Origin: an uncultured Bacteroidales bacterium
GTDB lineage: Bacteria; Bacteroidota; Bacteroidia; Bacteroidales; Paludibacteraceae
DNA length: 64,000 bases
Direction: 5' to 3'
Assembly: GCA_902769535.1 (NCBI GenBank)
Contig: CACXPH010000007.1
Coordinates: 1-64,000 of the forward strand
Below, one piece after another: positions 18,068-26,577 of the stretch (within the stretch, counting starts at the first letter, position 1; every line of letters starts with the position of its first letter). Under the pieces are notes generated by a model that worked only from the letters and a program-made list of their open reading frames with translations, searched no databases and had not been told where the DNA came from. A program made the translations under genes and the position numbers.

Positions 18068-19902
18068 AAAAAATCTATTTCTTTTTTGTAGCGAGTTGCT
18101 TGTCGCTGACCCTCTCTGCAGCCACACAGGAATTGGATCCCGCTCAGGTGCTGGCAGACACCCTCTATGCTGCTGCTGACTATACCGTGCCTTCCTACAC
18201 GGAGTTTTTGATAGCTAAGAAAGCTGCAGTAGCAGATCCTACTCAAACGAAACTACAGGCATTGGTGGACAAAGTAGCTGCGCTTAAAAGCAAAGAGGAT
18301 CCGTATAATATGGTAGCTACTATCAACGGCGATCCGAAGACCCAGATGGCATTCGCTTGGTTCACGAACGACAGCATTGAGAATGGCGCGGTACAAATCG
18401 TTGCAAAAGCAAATGCGAACGAAGCTGATTTCGAAGGCGAGAATGTGATCATCGTTCCTGCTGCTACAAAGCGCACGAAACAATTGCGTTATGTGGGCAT
18501 CTGTTCGTATATGGTAGTTGCATCCGGTATTCCGGTCGGAGTCAAATATCGTTATATTAGCCATAAAGCGCTTGCCACGGACCTTACTCCTGGTACAACT
18601 TATAGTTGGCGTGTGGGCTATGCAGGCCACTGGAGCGATATTGCCCAATTTCGTACCGAGGATGAGAACCAAGGCGAATACTCATTCTTAATCATGAGCG
18701 ACAGCCATATTATGAATAGAACCTATGTGGAAGAAGCGCGTCGTTGTGCAAAAGCGGCTGTAAAAACCGTGCCGGAAGCACGTTTCTGCTGCTTTCCGGG
18801 AGACTTCGTAGAAGATGGTACGGCCGCTAATAGCGAGTGGGAATGGGAGCGTTGGTTCGAAGAGGCGATGGAGCCGGTCATAAAGAAGATGCCGATGGTC
18901 CCGACTGACGGTAACCATGACGACAGTCCGTGCCTTAACTACACCTACCATTTTAACACGGATAACTATTTCAACCTTAATGTCACCAGCAAACCCCAGT
19001 TTGATGGTATTACCTACAGTTTCGTCTATGGTGATGTACTGTTCTTGGTCTTCTCCATGCAGGATTACTGGCGTGAGAGTTATGACCAGAAATACCGTTC
19101 GTGGTCTGTTTATCTGTCGGATCGCGTGACATACTGGTTCCGCCAACAATGCCATAATAACCCGGACACCAAGTTCCGTGTTTCATTGGCGCACTATAAT
19201 CTATTTTCCGGTTCGGACCACTCTACGGATGATGATCCTCCTTTGTTCCGTAAATGTATGCTGCCTACCTTCAAGGAGTGCGAGATTGACGTAGCGCTGC
19301 AAGGTCATGACCATACTTATGAGGTAATCGGCCCGGTTGATCCGGATAAGTTGACGGTCGTTCCAGGTTCCGTTACGGACACGGTACGTGTTCATCCGGA
19401 GGATAACAGCGATTGGGGTCACACCGATAACAAGACCGGTCTGACAGGCGGTACATATAAAACAGATGACGGTACTTTCTATTTCATCGGTGCTACCTGC
19501 GGTCACAAGCGTTATTATCCGCATAGCCGCAAACGTATGGAGCAGGAATATACGGAAGATTTATCCGTGCTCTTTGATAACAAGCACCATAACGTAAAGA
19601 ACTATTTCGACCTCTTCACCGGTATGTTCGGACAGCCCGAAGCGCCGACGTTCACGAAGATTACCGTGAAAGAGGATTGCTTGGAGTTCAACTCCTACAC
19701 CGCGGATGATGATGAAGGTAATGTGACGCTGATCAACACGATGCGTGTGGTTCGTACGAAACCGCATACCGTGACGGATTTACACGAGGGAGTGGAGAGA
19801 CCGAAGATCGTGCAAGAGGGTGAGAAATACATCCAGAATGGTCAGCTCTTCATCCTTCGCGACGGTCGTACGTTCAACGCGTTTGGACAAGAAGTGAAAT
19901 AA
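18064..19902 (+). CDS. Secreted Fn3 + metallophosphoesterase, paralogue 2, with C-terminal tail
   Basis: A 612-residue exported protein overlapping the previous stop by 4 bp. It lacks the beta-helix: after the signal peptide (about 1-20) and linker come the Fn3-like domain (about 75-205) and the phosphoesterase (about 206-470) with IMSDSHIM, FPGDFVED, TDGNHDDS, SLAHYN and QGHDHTYEV. The C-terminus, KYIQNGQLFILRDGRTFNAFG, is the tail shared by six proteins in the window. The catalytic core is similar to paralogues 1 and 3, suggesting tandem duplication followed by domain loss or gain. Likely a secreted phosphomono- or diesterase; substrate unknown. Confidence 0.85.
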   Translation: MKKIYFFFVASCLSLTLSAATQELDPAQVLADTLYAAADYTVPSYTEFLIAKKAAVADPTQTKLQALVDKVAALKSKEDPYNMVATINGDPKTQMAFAWFTNDSIENGAVQIVAKANANEADFEGENVIIVPAATKRTKQLRYVGICSYMVVASGIPVGVKYRYISHKALATDLTPGTTYSWRVGYAGHWSDIAQFRTEDENQGEYSFLIMSDSHIMNRTYVEEARRCAKAAVKTVPEARFCCFPGDFVEDGTAANSEWEWERWFEEAMEPVIKKMPMVPTDGNHDDSPCLNYTYHFNTDNYFNLNVTSKPQFDGITYSFVYGDVLFLVFSMQDYWRESYDQKYRSWSVYLSDRVTYWFRQQCHNNPDTKFRVSLAHYNLFSGSDHSTDDDPPLFRKCMLPTFKECEIDVALQGHDHTYEVIGPVDPDKLTVVPGSVTDTVRVHPEDNSDWGHTDNKTGLTGGTYKTDDGTFYFIGATCGHKRYYPHSRKRMEQEYTEDLSVLFDNKHHNVKNYFDLFTGMFGQPEAPTFTKITVKEDCLEFNSYTADDDEGNVTLINTMRVVRTKPHTVTDLHEGVERPKIVQEGEKYIQNGQLFILRDGRTFNAFGQEVK

Positions 19903-19931
19903 AAGTCATTTAACATAACTCTTTAATAATC

Positions 19932-22900
19932 ATGAAAAAAATTCTATTTCTTTTGACGCTTTGCACGGTAGCGCTGTGCGCGTCAGCAAGTAACAAGTAT
20001 GTCAAGCCGGATGGCGATGACAGTCTGGACGGTAAGAGTTGGGCGAATGCCAAGGCCACTATTCAGCAAGCTGTTTGGGGTGTGCCTGCCGGTGACACCG
20101 TCTTTATCGCCGAAGGTACGTACATGCAGGCCTTCTCGGTTAGTGACGGTCAGACAATCCTCGGTGGTTACAACGCTACCACGGGTGCACGTGACATCGA
20201 ACTCTACGAGACAATCATCGACGGTACCGACCAAGGCAAGTGGATCATCGTGAAATACGATGCGCCGCCCGCTAACCTCATTACTATTGACGGTATTACC
20301 ATGCAGAATGCAGAGCACAGCAGCGAAGGCGGTGCCATGTTCATGCGCGGTAACATGATTGTAAGCAATTGCAAGTTCATCAATTGTCATGGTTCGAATG
20401 GTGGTGCTATTCATTTTGAGCAAGGAAATGCTGCTGTACAAGGTGTTATTCGCAACTGTTTGATTGAACTTTGTTCCGCAACCAGTTCCGGTGGTGCCAT
20501 CCGTAATAAAGGAGCGTTGATTGAGAATTGTGTCATCCGCGGTTGCCAAGGCAAATATGGTACGATTCGCAATGAGAACAACGGTATCATTCGTAACTGC
20601 GTTTTGTACAACAACAGCGCTAGCGTAAGCGGTTGGCCCAACTCCGGCGGTATTTTCAATGAAGCCGGTGATGTAATCAACTGTACCATCTGTAACAACT
20701 GGGGTGAGCAATACGCAGGCTTGCACTCGGATGGTAATGTATATAATACTGTTTGTTGGGGTAACCGAGCAGTTGATGGATTTTCAGATCATGTGAATTA
20801 TATCGGAGGCACAGCTAGTCATAACGTAACGGATGATGGTTCTTCGTCTATATTTATGAACCATTCCTTGGCTACGGATAACCTTGCTGCTACGGGTCCG
20901 AATTTCCGCAACCCGACCACGTTTGTTGGAGCTCCGACCAATGCAGGCGAGATTGCAGCAATGCGTTTGGCTGATTTCTCTATCACGGATGCAGCTACTG
21001 CCCTTTTGGATCAAGCGGACGCTACTAAAGCTCCGGCAACGGACATCAACGGTGTGGCTCGTCCTCAAGGAAGCGGTGTGGATGTAGGTGCCTATGAATA
21101 TGACCCGAATGCCATTCCTGTTCCTGTTACCGGTGTTTCGATTGCACAAGATACACTGAAAGTGATCAAAGGTAAGTCGGGTACGCTCATTGCAGTGATT
21201 GAGCCGGCTAACGCCGATAACAAACGTGTGAATTGGACGATTGATGATGAGATGGTGGCTACGATTCATAACGGCGCAGTGACCGGTTTGAAAGAAGATA
21301 CTACGATTGCGCGTGCGACAACTGTGGACGGCGGTTATACCGCTTCGGCTGTAGTCGTTGTGCTGCCTGTTCCTCCTACCAAATACCCGGATGAGGTAGT
21401 AGCAGCAGATGAGTTGTACCCGATGGAGAACTACACCGTTCCATCGTTTATTCCTTTCCTGATCGCTAAAGAAGCAGCGCGTATAGACAGTCTGAATCCG
21501 GAAAGTGACCTGCCGTCAATAGCAGATAAGATTGCGGATATGAATGCGAAAATAGCACAACTCGTGGGCAAAGACGAACCGTACAATATGGTTGCGAATA
21601 TCAATGGCGACCCGCACACGCGCATGGCATTTGCTTGGTTCACTAACCAAGGCGTAACGCAAGGCCAAGTACAAATTTTGCCGATCGCTGAGGCTACTGC
21701 GGCAGACTTTGAGCAAGGAATAAATATGATTACCCTGAATGGCCAGTCAACGACCACTCCGGCATTGCAATATGCCGTTTCCACTTCCGGTATTGCTAAA
21801 GCGGCTAAGTTGCCGGGTAATACGAAGTTTGTCTATGAGAGTCATAATGCATTGGCAGAGAATCTGACTCCGGGTACGGCGTATAGTTGGCGTGTAGGTT
21901 ATGAAGGTCACTGGAGTGGGATTGGTCATTTCCGCACGCAGGATAATAATCAAGGTGAATTCTCGTTCCTCTATATGTCCGACAGTCATATTATGAACGC
22001 CGAGTATGTAGAGAATGCCAAATGGTGTGCTACCGCCGCTGCGGCTACTGCTCCGGACGCACGGTTCTGCCTCTTCCCGGGTGACTTCGTAGAAACGGGT
22101 ACGGCGCAGAATTCCGAATGGGAATGGGAGCGTTGGTTCGAAGAGAGTATCAAACCGGTGATCATGCAGATGCCGATGGTTGTTACTGATGGTAACCATG
22201 ATGACAGTCCTAATCTCAACTACGATTACCATTTCAATACGCCTACTGATTTTGCGATGTCTGTTCCGGCTAGTTATAGACCGCAGTTCCATGGCATCAC
22301 CTATAGTTTCGTATATGGCGATGTACTGTTCCTTGTTTATTCGTTGCAAGACTGGTGGCGTTCGTCGAGCGGAGAGACCTCGATGGCTTCTACCTACCTC
22401 TCAACAGATGTAAAGAACTGGTTTAAAGAGCAGATCGCTTTGCACCCGAATACGAAGTACCGTGTTACTTTGGCGCATAAGAATATCTTCTCCGGTTCCG
22501 GTCACTCAATCGATAATGAGATACCTCTGTTCCGTAAGTTTATGTTGCCGATCTTGAAGGAGTGTGAGATAGACTTGGCTATCCAAGGTCACGACCACTG
22601 CTACGAGGTGATCGGTCCGGTTGATTGGGATACATGGACTGCCGTAGAAGGTGCTGTGACGGATGTCGAGACGGTACCGGTGAATACAAACACCAACATG
22701 ACCGGCAAGAAGGGTGGTACGTTCACAACGGATAATGGTACGATGTATTTCATTGGTGCTACATGCGGACGCAAGCGTTATTATCCGTATAGCAGAACAG
22801 AGATGGAAGAGATGTACACGACCGATCAGTCCTTATTGTTCGATGGAAATCACCACAATGTCCCGAATTATTTCGACTTGTTCACCGGTATGTTCGGTCA

Positions 22901-23162
22901 GCCGGGCGCACCGAGTTTCACGAAATTCACGGTGAAGAGTGATTGTATAGAGATGAATTCGTATGCGGCGGATAAGAATGGCAATGCAACACTCATCAAC
23001 ACGATGAAGGTTAAGCGTACAACGCCGCATACCATTCCTGACGGTTTCGACCAAGTACCGGTTGAACCGCAAGATGGTGAGAAGTTCATCCGCGACGGAC
23101 AGATCTATATCCTCAAAAATGGTGCTATTTATAACGTTATTGGGCAGAAAGTTGCCCAATAA
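19932..23162 (+). CDS. Secreted beta-helix + Ig-like + Fn3 + metallophosphoesterase, paralogue 3, with C-terminal tail
   Basis: A 1076-residue exported protein, 29 bp after paralogue 2. Order: signal peptide; beta-helix with choice-of-anchor character (about 20-300, ending VDVGAYEYDPNA near 395); a BIG2-type immunoglobulin-like domain (about 397-480, PVTGVSIAQDTLKVIKGKSG); an Fn3-like domain (about 540-675); the phosphoesterase (about 676-960) with YMSDSHIM, FPGDFVET, TDGNHDDS, LAHKN and QGHDHCYEV; and the tail KFIRDGQIYILKNGAIYNVIG. This is the fullest architecture of the three and closes the tandem set. It is probably cell-surface or secreted and acts on a phosphorylated substrate, by family analogy. 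Confidence 0.85.
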   Translation: MKKILFLLTLCTVALCASASNKYVKPDGDDSLDGKSWANAKATIQQAVWGVPAGDTVFIAEGTYMQAFSVSDGQTILGGYNATTGARDIELYETIIDGTDQGKWIIVKYDAPPANLITIDGITMQNAEHSSEGGAMFMRGNMIVSNCKFINCHGSNGGAIHFEQGNAAVQGVIRNCLIELCSATSSGGAIRNKGALIENCVIRGCQGKYGTIRNENNGIIRNCVLYNNSASVSGWPNSGGIFNEAGDVINCTICNNWGEQYAGLHSDGNVYNTVCWGNRAVDGFSDHVNYIGGTASHNVTDDGSSSIFMNHSLATDNLAATGPNFRNPTTFVGAPTNAGEIAAMRLADFSITDAATALLDQADATKAPATDINGVARPQGSGVDVGAYEYDPNAIPVPVTGVSIAQDTLKVIKGKSGTLIAVIEPANADNKRVNWTIDDEMVATIHNGAVTGLKEDTTIARATTVDGGYTASAVVVVLPVPPTKYPDEVVAADELYPMENYTVPSFIPFLIAKEAARIDSLNPESDLPSIADKIADMNAKIAQLVGKDEPYNMVANINGDPHTRMAFAWFTNQGVTQGQVQILPIAEATAADFEQGINMITLNGQSTTTPALQYAVSTSGIAKAAKLPGNTKFVYESHNALAENLTPGTAYSWRVGYEGHWSGIGHFRTQDNNQGEFSFLYMSDSHIMNAEYVENAKWCATAAAATAPDARFCLFPGDFVETGTAQNSEWEWERWFEESIKPVIMQMPMVVTDGNHDDSPNLNYDYHFNTPTDFAMSVPASYRPQFHGITYSFVYGDVLFLVYSLQDWWRSSSGETSMASTYLSTDVKNWFKEQIALHPNTKYRVTLAHKNIFSGSGHSIDNEIPLFRKFMLPILKECEIDLAIQGHDHCYEVIGPVDWDTWTAVEGAVTDVETVPVNTNTNMTGKKGGTFTTDNGTMYFIGATCGRKRYYPYSRTEMEEMYTTDQSLLFDGNHHNVPNYFDLFTGMFGQPGAPSFTKFTVKSDCIEMNSYAADKNGNATLINTMKVKRTTPHTIPDGFDQVPVEPQDGEKFIRDGQIYILKNGAIYNVIGQKVAQ

Positions 23163-23183
23163 CGTGTAATTTTCCACAATTTA

Positions 23184-23215
23184 TTTGCGTATTTGGAAAA
23201 GATTTTGTATTTTTG
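23184..23215 (+). promoter_or_regulatory. Promoter of the 23273 gene
   Basis: TTTG (23184-23187), a 20-bp spacer and TATTTTTG (23208-23215) are a perfect match to the Bacteroidetes consensus. The gene is therefore transcribed separately, with a leader of about 50 nt. Confidence 0.75.
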
Positions 23216-23272
23216 CACTCGCAAAGTGATAATACACTATATTAACAACTTGTTTAACTAAAATCTAATCTA

Positions 23273-25450
23273 ATGAGTATGAAAAAATTTCTCTCTTTAG
23301 TTGCTGCAGTTCTATTTGCAGCTGGTATGATGGCGGAGCCGGTTGTTCTGCCTGCTACGTTGGATGTTACTAACGTAAGTTTCCGTTCTGAGGGCATGCC
23401 GGACTTCGTAATTGAGGAAGGGCAAGACTATGCCGGAACCTACTTCGACATGGGTGCTCATGACAGTTCTAACGACACTCTCCTTTATGCAGAGTGGGAT
23501 GTAACGATCCAACCGCTTAAGTACGACTTGGCTGTGGATGTGTATAACACGAACAGCTGGCGCGTACAAATTTATATCCTCAACCAGGCTGGTGATACGC
23601 TTAAGTCCCTGCGCTACAAAGGTTCGTCAGGTCAGAAGGGAAACTTTGCTATTGGTTCTATTGATATGAGAGATTTGGCAGCTGGTAATTACAAACTGCG
23701 CGCACACGCTGCTACTGCTTGGTCAGCAATGAAACTCAAAGATATTATCGTTAAGGCTGACTATCAGGGTGCCAATGTGGATCTGCCGGGTACGCTACTT
23801 CCGGATTATGCATTACTGTCTGCTAATGCTTCGATAAAGAACAACGCTATCGCTTTCAAACCGAGCACGGCTCCAGACGAGTATGCTACATGGAACGTAA
23901 GCTTTGCGAGCGCAGGCAGCTTTAATGTTGCTATTGATATTACCGCTTCTAACGGTCACAACTATGGTGTTGCACTCCTCTCTGCTGATGGCACGTCAGA
24001 AATCGGTGCTGTTAATGAAGGTGGCCAGAATTCATCTACCGGCGCTAAAGAACTCGGTGCTATTGCGGTGCCCGCTGCCGGTAATTATATTGTAAAACTC
24101 ACAAATTCCATTCAATGGTCAGAAGCTGTACTCAATAGCATTACCTTTGCTGCTCCCGCTCAGCCTAAGACTATCTATTTCAAGGCTGAACAAAGCTGGT
24201 GGAACTATGACTACGAGAACCGTACTGCTCCGGGTGCTTATGCATGGGCTGACGGTGTTCCTGCTAACGCTGAATGGCCTGGTGTTCGCATGGAGAAAGT
24301 AGAAGGCGAAGAGTATGTTTGGAAGATCGAGCTTGACGCAAAATACACGAACGTTATCTTCACTCGTTGCACGGGCACAGGTGATATTGAATTCAAGGGC
24401 GTAAAGACCGTTGACTTAACTATCCCAACTGACGATAAAGATATGTACACCATGACTCTTGCTGAGATTGATTGGTCGAATATCCCGGCTGATGGTGTTG
24501 CTCAAGGCGAATGGAGTAAATATGCTCCGTATGTTCCGACCTTAGAGGATGGTTTCTATCTTATCGGTACAATCAATGGCGTTGAAAGTACATGGAATGC
24601 TGCTGCTCTGAAAGCTGAGCACAAGTTCGTTCCGAACAACAATGTTGAGTTCAAACTCGATGTAACGCTTGCTGCTGGTGATGAGATCCAAGTTGTTAAT
24701 GTACTTAGTGATAAGATCACTGCTTGGTTCCCCGGAGGAGAAGGTAATAACTATGTAGTTGATGCAAATCACGCTGGCCAGAAGACTGTCTACTTCCGTC
24801 CTGACAAGGGTGGTGACGCGGCTTGGCATCTTGGTTGCATCTATATTGATGCGAATGCTGCTGAACCGGTTGCTGTAGCAAAGAACTTCGAGATTGACAT
24901 GCAAACAGAAGTATTTGGCGGTGCAATGGCTCAATACCTCTATATTGATGCAGAAAATGCATACAACTATTCTGCTGATGCTCCTGCTGAGTACAACGCA
25001 TACTTCGAAGCACAAGGCTTCACGGCTGGTCATGGTTACCATCAACTCATTGTAACGGTTCCTGTTGAGGCTGGTAACTACAGAGTTATGCTCGGTAAGT
25101 GCCAGTACGCTTATAGCGCAGACTACACCATGGCTTATGTTAAGACCTTGGATAACCAAGTACTGGGATCCGGCAAGCAGAACACTACCAGTGCAGAAGA
25201 AGGCGGCGTTTGCTACCATCAAGACACTGAGCATAACAAAGTTCGCATTGACTTTGTCAGCGCAGAAGCACAGATGGTAAAGATTTACTGCGCTCACTAT
25301 ACTCCGTACATCAAGTTCGAGAAGATTAATGATACCACCGGTCTGCAGAACACTGCTGTAGATGGTAAGGTTGTTAAGACCATCGAGAACGGTCAGTTGA
25401 TCATCATTAAGAATGGAGTTCGCTACAATGCAGTAGGTGCACAACTCTAA
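23273..25450 (+). CDS. Secreted protein with carbohydrate-binding-like repeats and C-terminal tail
   Basis: A 725-residue exported protein (signal peptide about 1-23; a second possible ATG lies two codons in). It carries two beta-sandwich repeats related to those of the 7164-10472 protein (about 25-150 and 165-300, with EYATWNVSF, SNGHNYGVAL and AAGNYIVKLTN), then a starch-module-like domain (about 300-400, IYFKAEQSWWNYDYE), another beta domain (about 420-535), a further beta domain, and the tail TIENGQLIIIKNGVRYNAVG. No catalytic motif was recognised, so it is probably a glycan-binding surface protein. It has its own strong promoter and ends at a strong terminator. Confidence 0.78.
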   Translation: MSMKKFLSLVAAVLFAAGMMAEPVVLPATLDVTNVSFRSEGMPDFVIEEGQDYAGTYFDMGAHDSSNDTLLYAEWDVTIQPLKYDLAVDVYNTNSWRVQIYILNQAGDTLKSLRYKGSSGQKGNFAIGSIDMRDLAAGNYKLRAHAATAWSAMKLKDIIVKADYQGANVDLPGTLLPDYALLSANASIKNNAIAFKPSTAPDEYATWNVSFASAGSFNVAIDITASNGHNYGVALLSADGTSEIGAVNEGGQNSSTGAKELGAIAVPAAGNYIVKLTNSIQWSEAVLNSITFAAPAQPKTIYFKAEQSWWNYDYENRTAPGAYAWADGVPANAEWPGVRMEKVEGEEYVWKIELDAKYTNVIFTRCTGTGDIEFKGVKTVDLTIPTDDKDMYTMTLAEIDWSNIPADGVAQGEWSKYAPYVPTLEDGFYLIGTINGVESTWNAAALKAEHKFVPNNNVEFKLDVTLAAGDEIQVVNVLSDKITAWFPGGEGNNYVVDANHAGQKTVYFRPDKGGDAAWHLGCIYIDANAAEPVAVAKNFEIDMQTEVFGGAMAQYLYIDAENAYNYSADAPAEYNAYFEAQGFTAGHGYHQLIVTVPVEAGNYRVMLGKCQYAYSADYTMAYVKTLDNQVLGSGKQNTTSAEEGGVCYHQDTEHNKVRIDFVSAEAQMVKIYCAHYTPYIKFEKINDTTGLQNTAVDGKVVKTIENGQLIIIKNGVRYNAVGAQL

Positions 25451-25466
25451 TCTCTTATCGGATATA

Positions 25467-25504
25467 CAAAAAATAGAGTCTCGTCGGAGGCTCTATTTTT
25501 TTTT
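25467..25504. terminator. Bidirectional terminator between the 23273 gene and deoR
   Basis: ATAGAGTCTC pairs with GAGGCTCTAT (10-bp stem, one G-T pair, GTCG loop). A run of Ts follows on the plus strand and a run of As precedes it, so it can stop transcription from both converging genes. Confidence 0.82.
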
Positions 25505-25514
25505 GTAGGGTGAT

Positions 25515-25558
25515 CGTATGTTTGTCCTATGTTTGTCCTATGTTCATCGTATTATACT
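25515..25558. repeat. Period-11 tandem array, unit CCTATGTTTGT, abutting the deoR stop
   Basis: Three units (CGTATGTTTGT, CCTATGTTTGT, CCTATGTTCAT) and a degenerate fourth lie between the terminator and the deoR stop codon, overlapping its last codons. Confidence 0.8.
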
Positions 25559-26328
25559 AACTTAACCTCAACTCCCATCTGCTTCAGCTTGGAAGCCATG
25601 CCGGTAGGAATGGCGCGGTCGGTAATGATGCAGTCTATATCTTTCGCATCGGCTACATGCACGTAACTGCGCTTGTTGAACTTAGATGAGTCGAACACCG
25701 CAATCACCTTATCTGCCTGCTGAATCATGTTTTGGTTGAGCAGCGCCTCTTCGAGGTTCGGCGTCGAGATACCGTTCTCCAGCGAGAAAGAGTCCACACC
25801 AAGGAAGAGTTTGTATTGGCTGAAGTGACTGAGCGTGGCTAACGCGATAGGGCCTACGAGCGAATAGCTGTTAACGCGTGCGTTACCACCGAGCAGCACA
25901 ACATCGAAACGTTTGTATCGCATCAACTCCGTCGCGATGCTCATCGAATTGGTGAGAATACGCAGGTGGTGGAACTTATCCAATTGACGCGCGATCTCCA
26001 TGGTCGTAGTACCGGAGTCTAACATGATCACGTCTTCCTCCTTGATCATCTTGACCGCTTCCGCACCGATACGTGCTTTCTCCTGCACGTTGAACATGCG
26101 CTTGCGATCAATCGTCGTGTCCTCGTTCTGATTTTCAATCGGTTTGCGCATCGCACCGCCGCGGGTACGTAGCAGCAAATGACGCTTCTGCAACACCGTA
26201 AGATCCTTTCGAATCGTAACTTCCGAAATACCGGTCTCCCGACTCAAGTCCGTCACGCGCACTTCTGCCTGCTGCTCCAGCCGTCTAAGAATAAGCGCTC
26301 TGCGCTCTTTTGCTGATGAAACGTTCAT
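25552..26328 (-). CDS. DeoR/GlpR-family transcriptional regulator
   Basis: A 258-residue repressor-type protein. The N-terminal helix-turn-helix (VRVTDLSRETGISEVTIRKD, about 22-41) is followed by the DeoR-family sugar-phosphate sensor domain, with LDSGTTTMEIA (about 100-110) and a closing IDCIITDRAIP. An upstream ATG at 26382 would sit at the promoter (26356-26387), so the ATG at 26328 is chosen. The family usually represses sugar catabolic genes and is released by a sugar phosphate. CGAAA-type sites lie in its own promoter and at the agaS and amidohydrolase promoters, so it probably controls all three. The effector is unknown, but tagatose- or galactosamine-phosphate is plausible. Confidence 0.85.
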   Translation of the reverse strand: MNVSSAKERRALILRRLEQQAEVRVTDLSRETGISEVTIRKDLTVLQKRHLLLRTRGGAMRKPIENQNEDTTIDRKRMFNVQEKARIGAEAVKMIKEEDVIMLDSGTTTMEIARQLDKFHHLRILTNSMSIATELMRYKRFDVVLLGGNARVNSYSLVGPIALATLSHFSQYKLFLGVDSFSLENGISTPNLEEALLNQNMIQQADKVIAVFDSSKFNKRSYVHVADAKDIDCIITDRAIPTGMASKLKQMGVEVKLV

Positions 26329-26355
26329 GGTACTATTTTTTTTCGAAATCGACTG

Positions 26356-26387
26356 CAAAGATACGAAATATTTTCGAAACATGCAAA
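26356..26387 (-). promoter_or_regulatory. deoR promoter with operator in the spacer
   Basis: Minus strand TTTG (26384-26387), a 20-bp spacer and TATCTTTG (26356-26363) match the consensus. The spacer holds TTTCGAAA and ATTTCG motifs, so the regulator's own site would block polymerase directly: autoregulation. Confidence 0.75.
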
Positions 26388-26406
26388 TAAAAACGTTTCG
26401 TTCTGT

Positions 26407-26428
26407 TTTTTCGAAACGTTACGAAATA
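26407..26428. promoter_or_regulatory. DeoR-type operator shared with the agaS promoter
   Basis: TTCGAAACGTTACGAAAT is nearly identical to 10894-10911, differing by one base within these 18. It lies between deoR and the divergent amidohydrolase operon and could serve both. Confidence 0.65.
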
Positions 26429-26475
26429 AAAGAAATGAACCAAAAATTACACCTAAACTGCTGAAATATAAAGGT

Positions 26476-26513
26476 TTACGCGCGTAACGCGCGAAAATAT
26501 GCTATATAGCATA
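26476..26513. promoter_or_regulatory. Palindromes upstream of the amidohydrolase promoter
   Basis: TTACGCGCGTAA (26476-26487) and the perfect 16-bp TATGCTATATAGCATA (26498-26513) lie just before the -33 region. The second matches 10971-10986 at the agaS promoter and sits at the same distance from the -7 box there (50 versus 49 bp from its first base). Confidence 0.65.
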
Positions 26514-26523
26514 AAATCGATAT

Positions 26524-26555
26524 ATTGTATAATTCGGAAAAAAGTAGTAACTTTG
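26524..26555 (+). promoter_or_regulatory. Promoter of the amidohydrolase-SusCD operon
   Basis: ATTG (26524-26527; consensus TTTG), a 20-bp spacer and TAACTTTG (26548-26555). Transcription would start near 26560, so the ATG at 26578 is preferred over that at 26569. Confidence 0.68.
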
Positions 26556-26577
26556 CAGTCGAAAAATTATGTGCACA

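Noticed and set aside
15803..23162. A single broken gene in pieces
   Set aside because: Each of the three phosphoesterase genes has its own signal peptide and a complete catalytic core, so they are paralogues.
26329..26382. Upstream ATG extension of deoR
   Set aside because: It would begin upstream of the consensus -7 box at 26356-26363.
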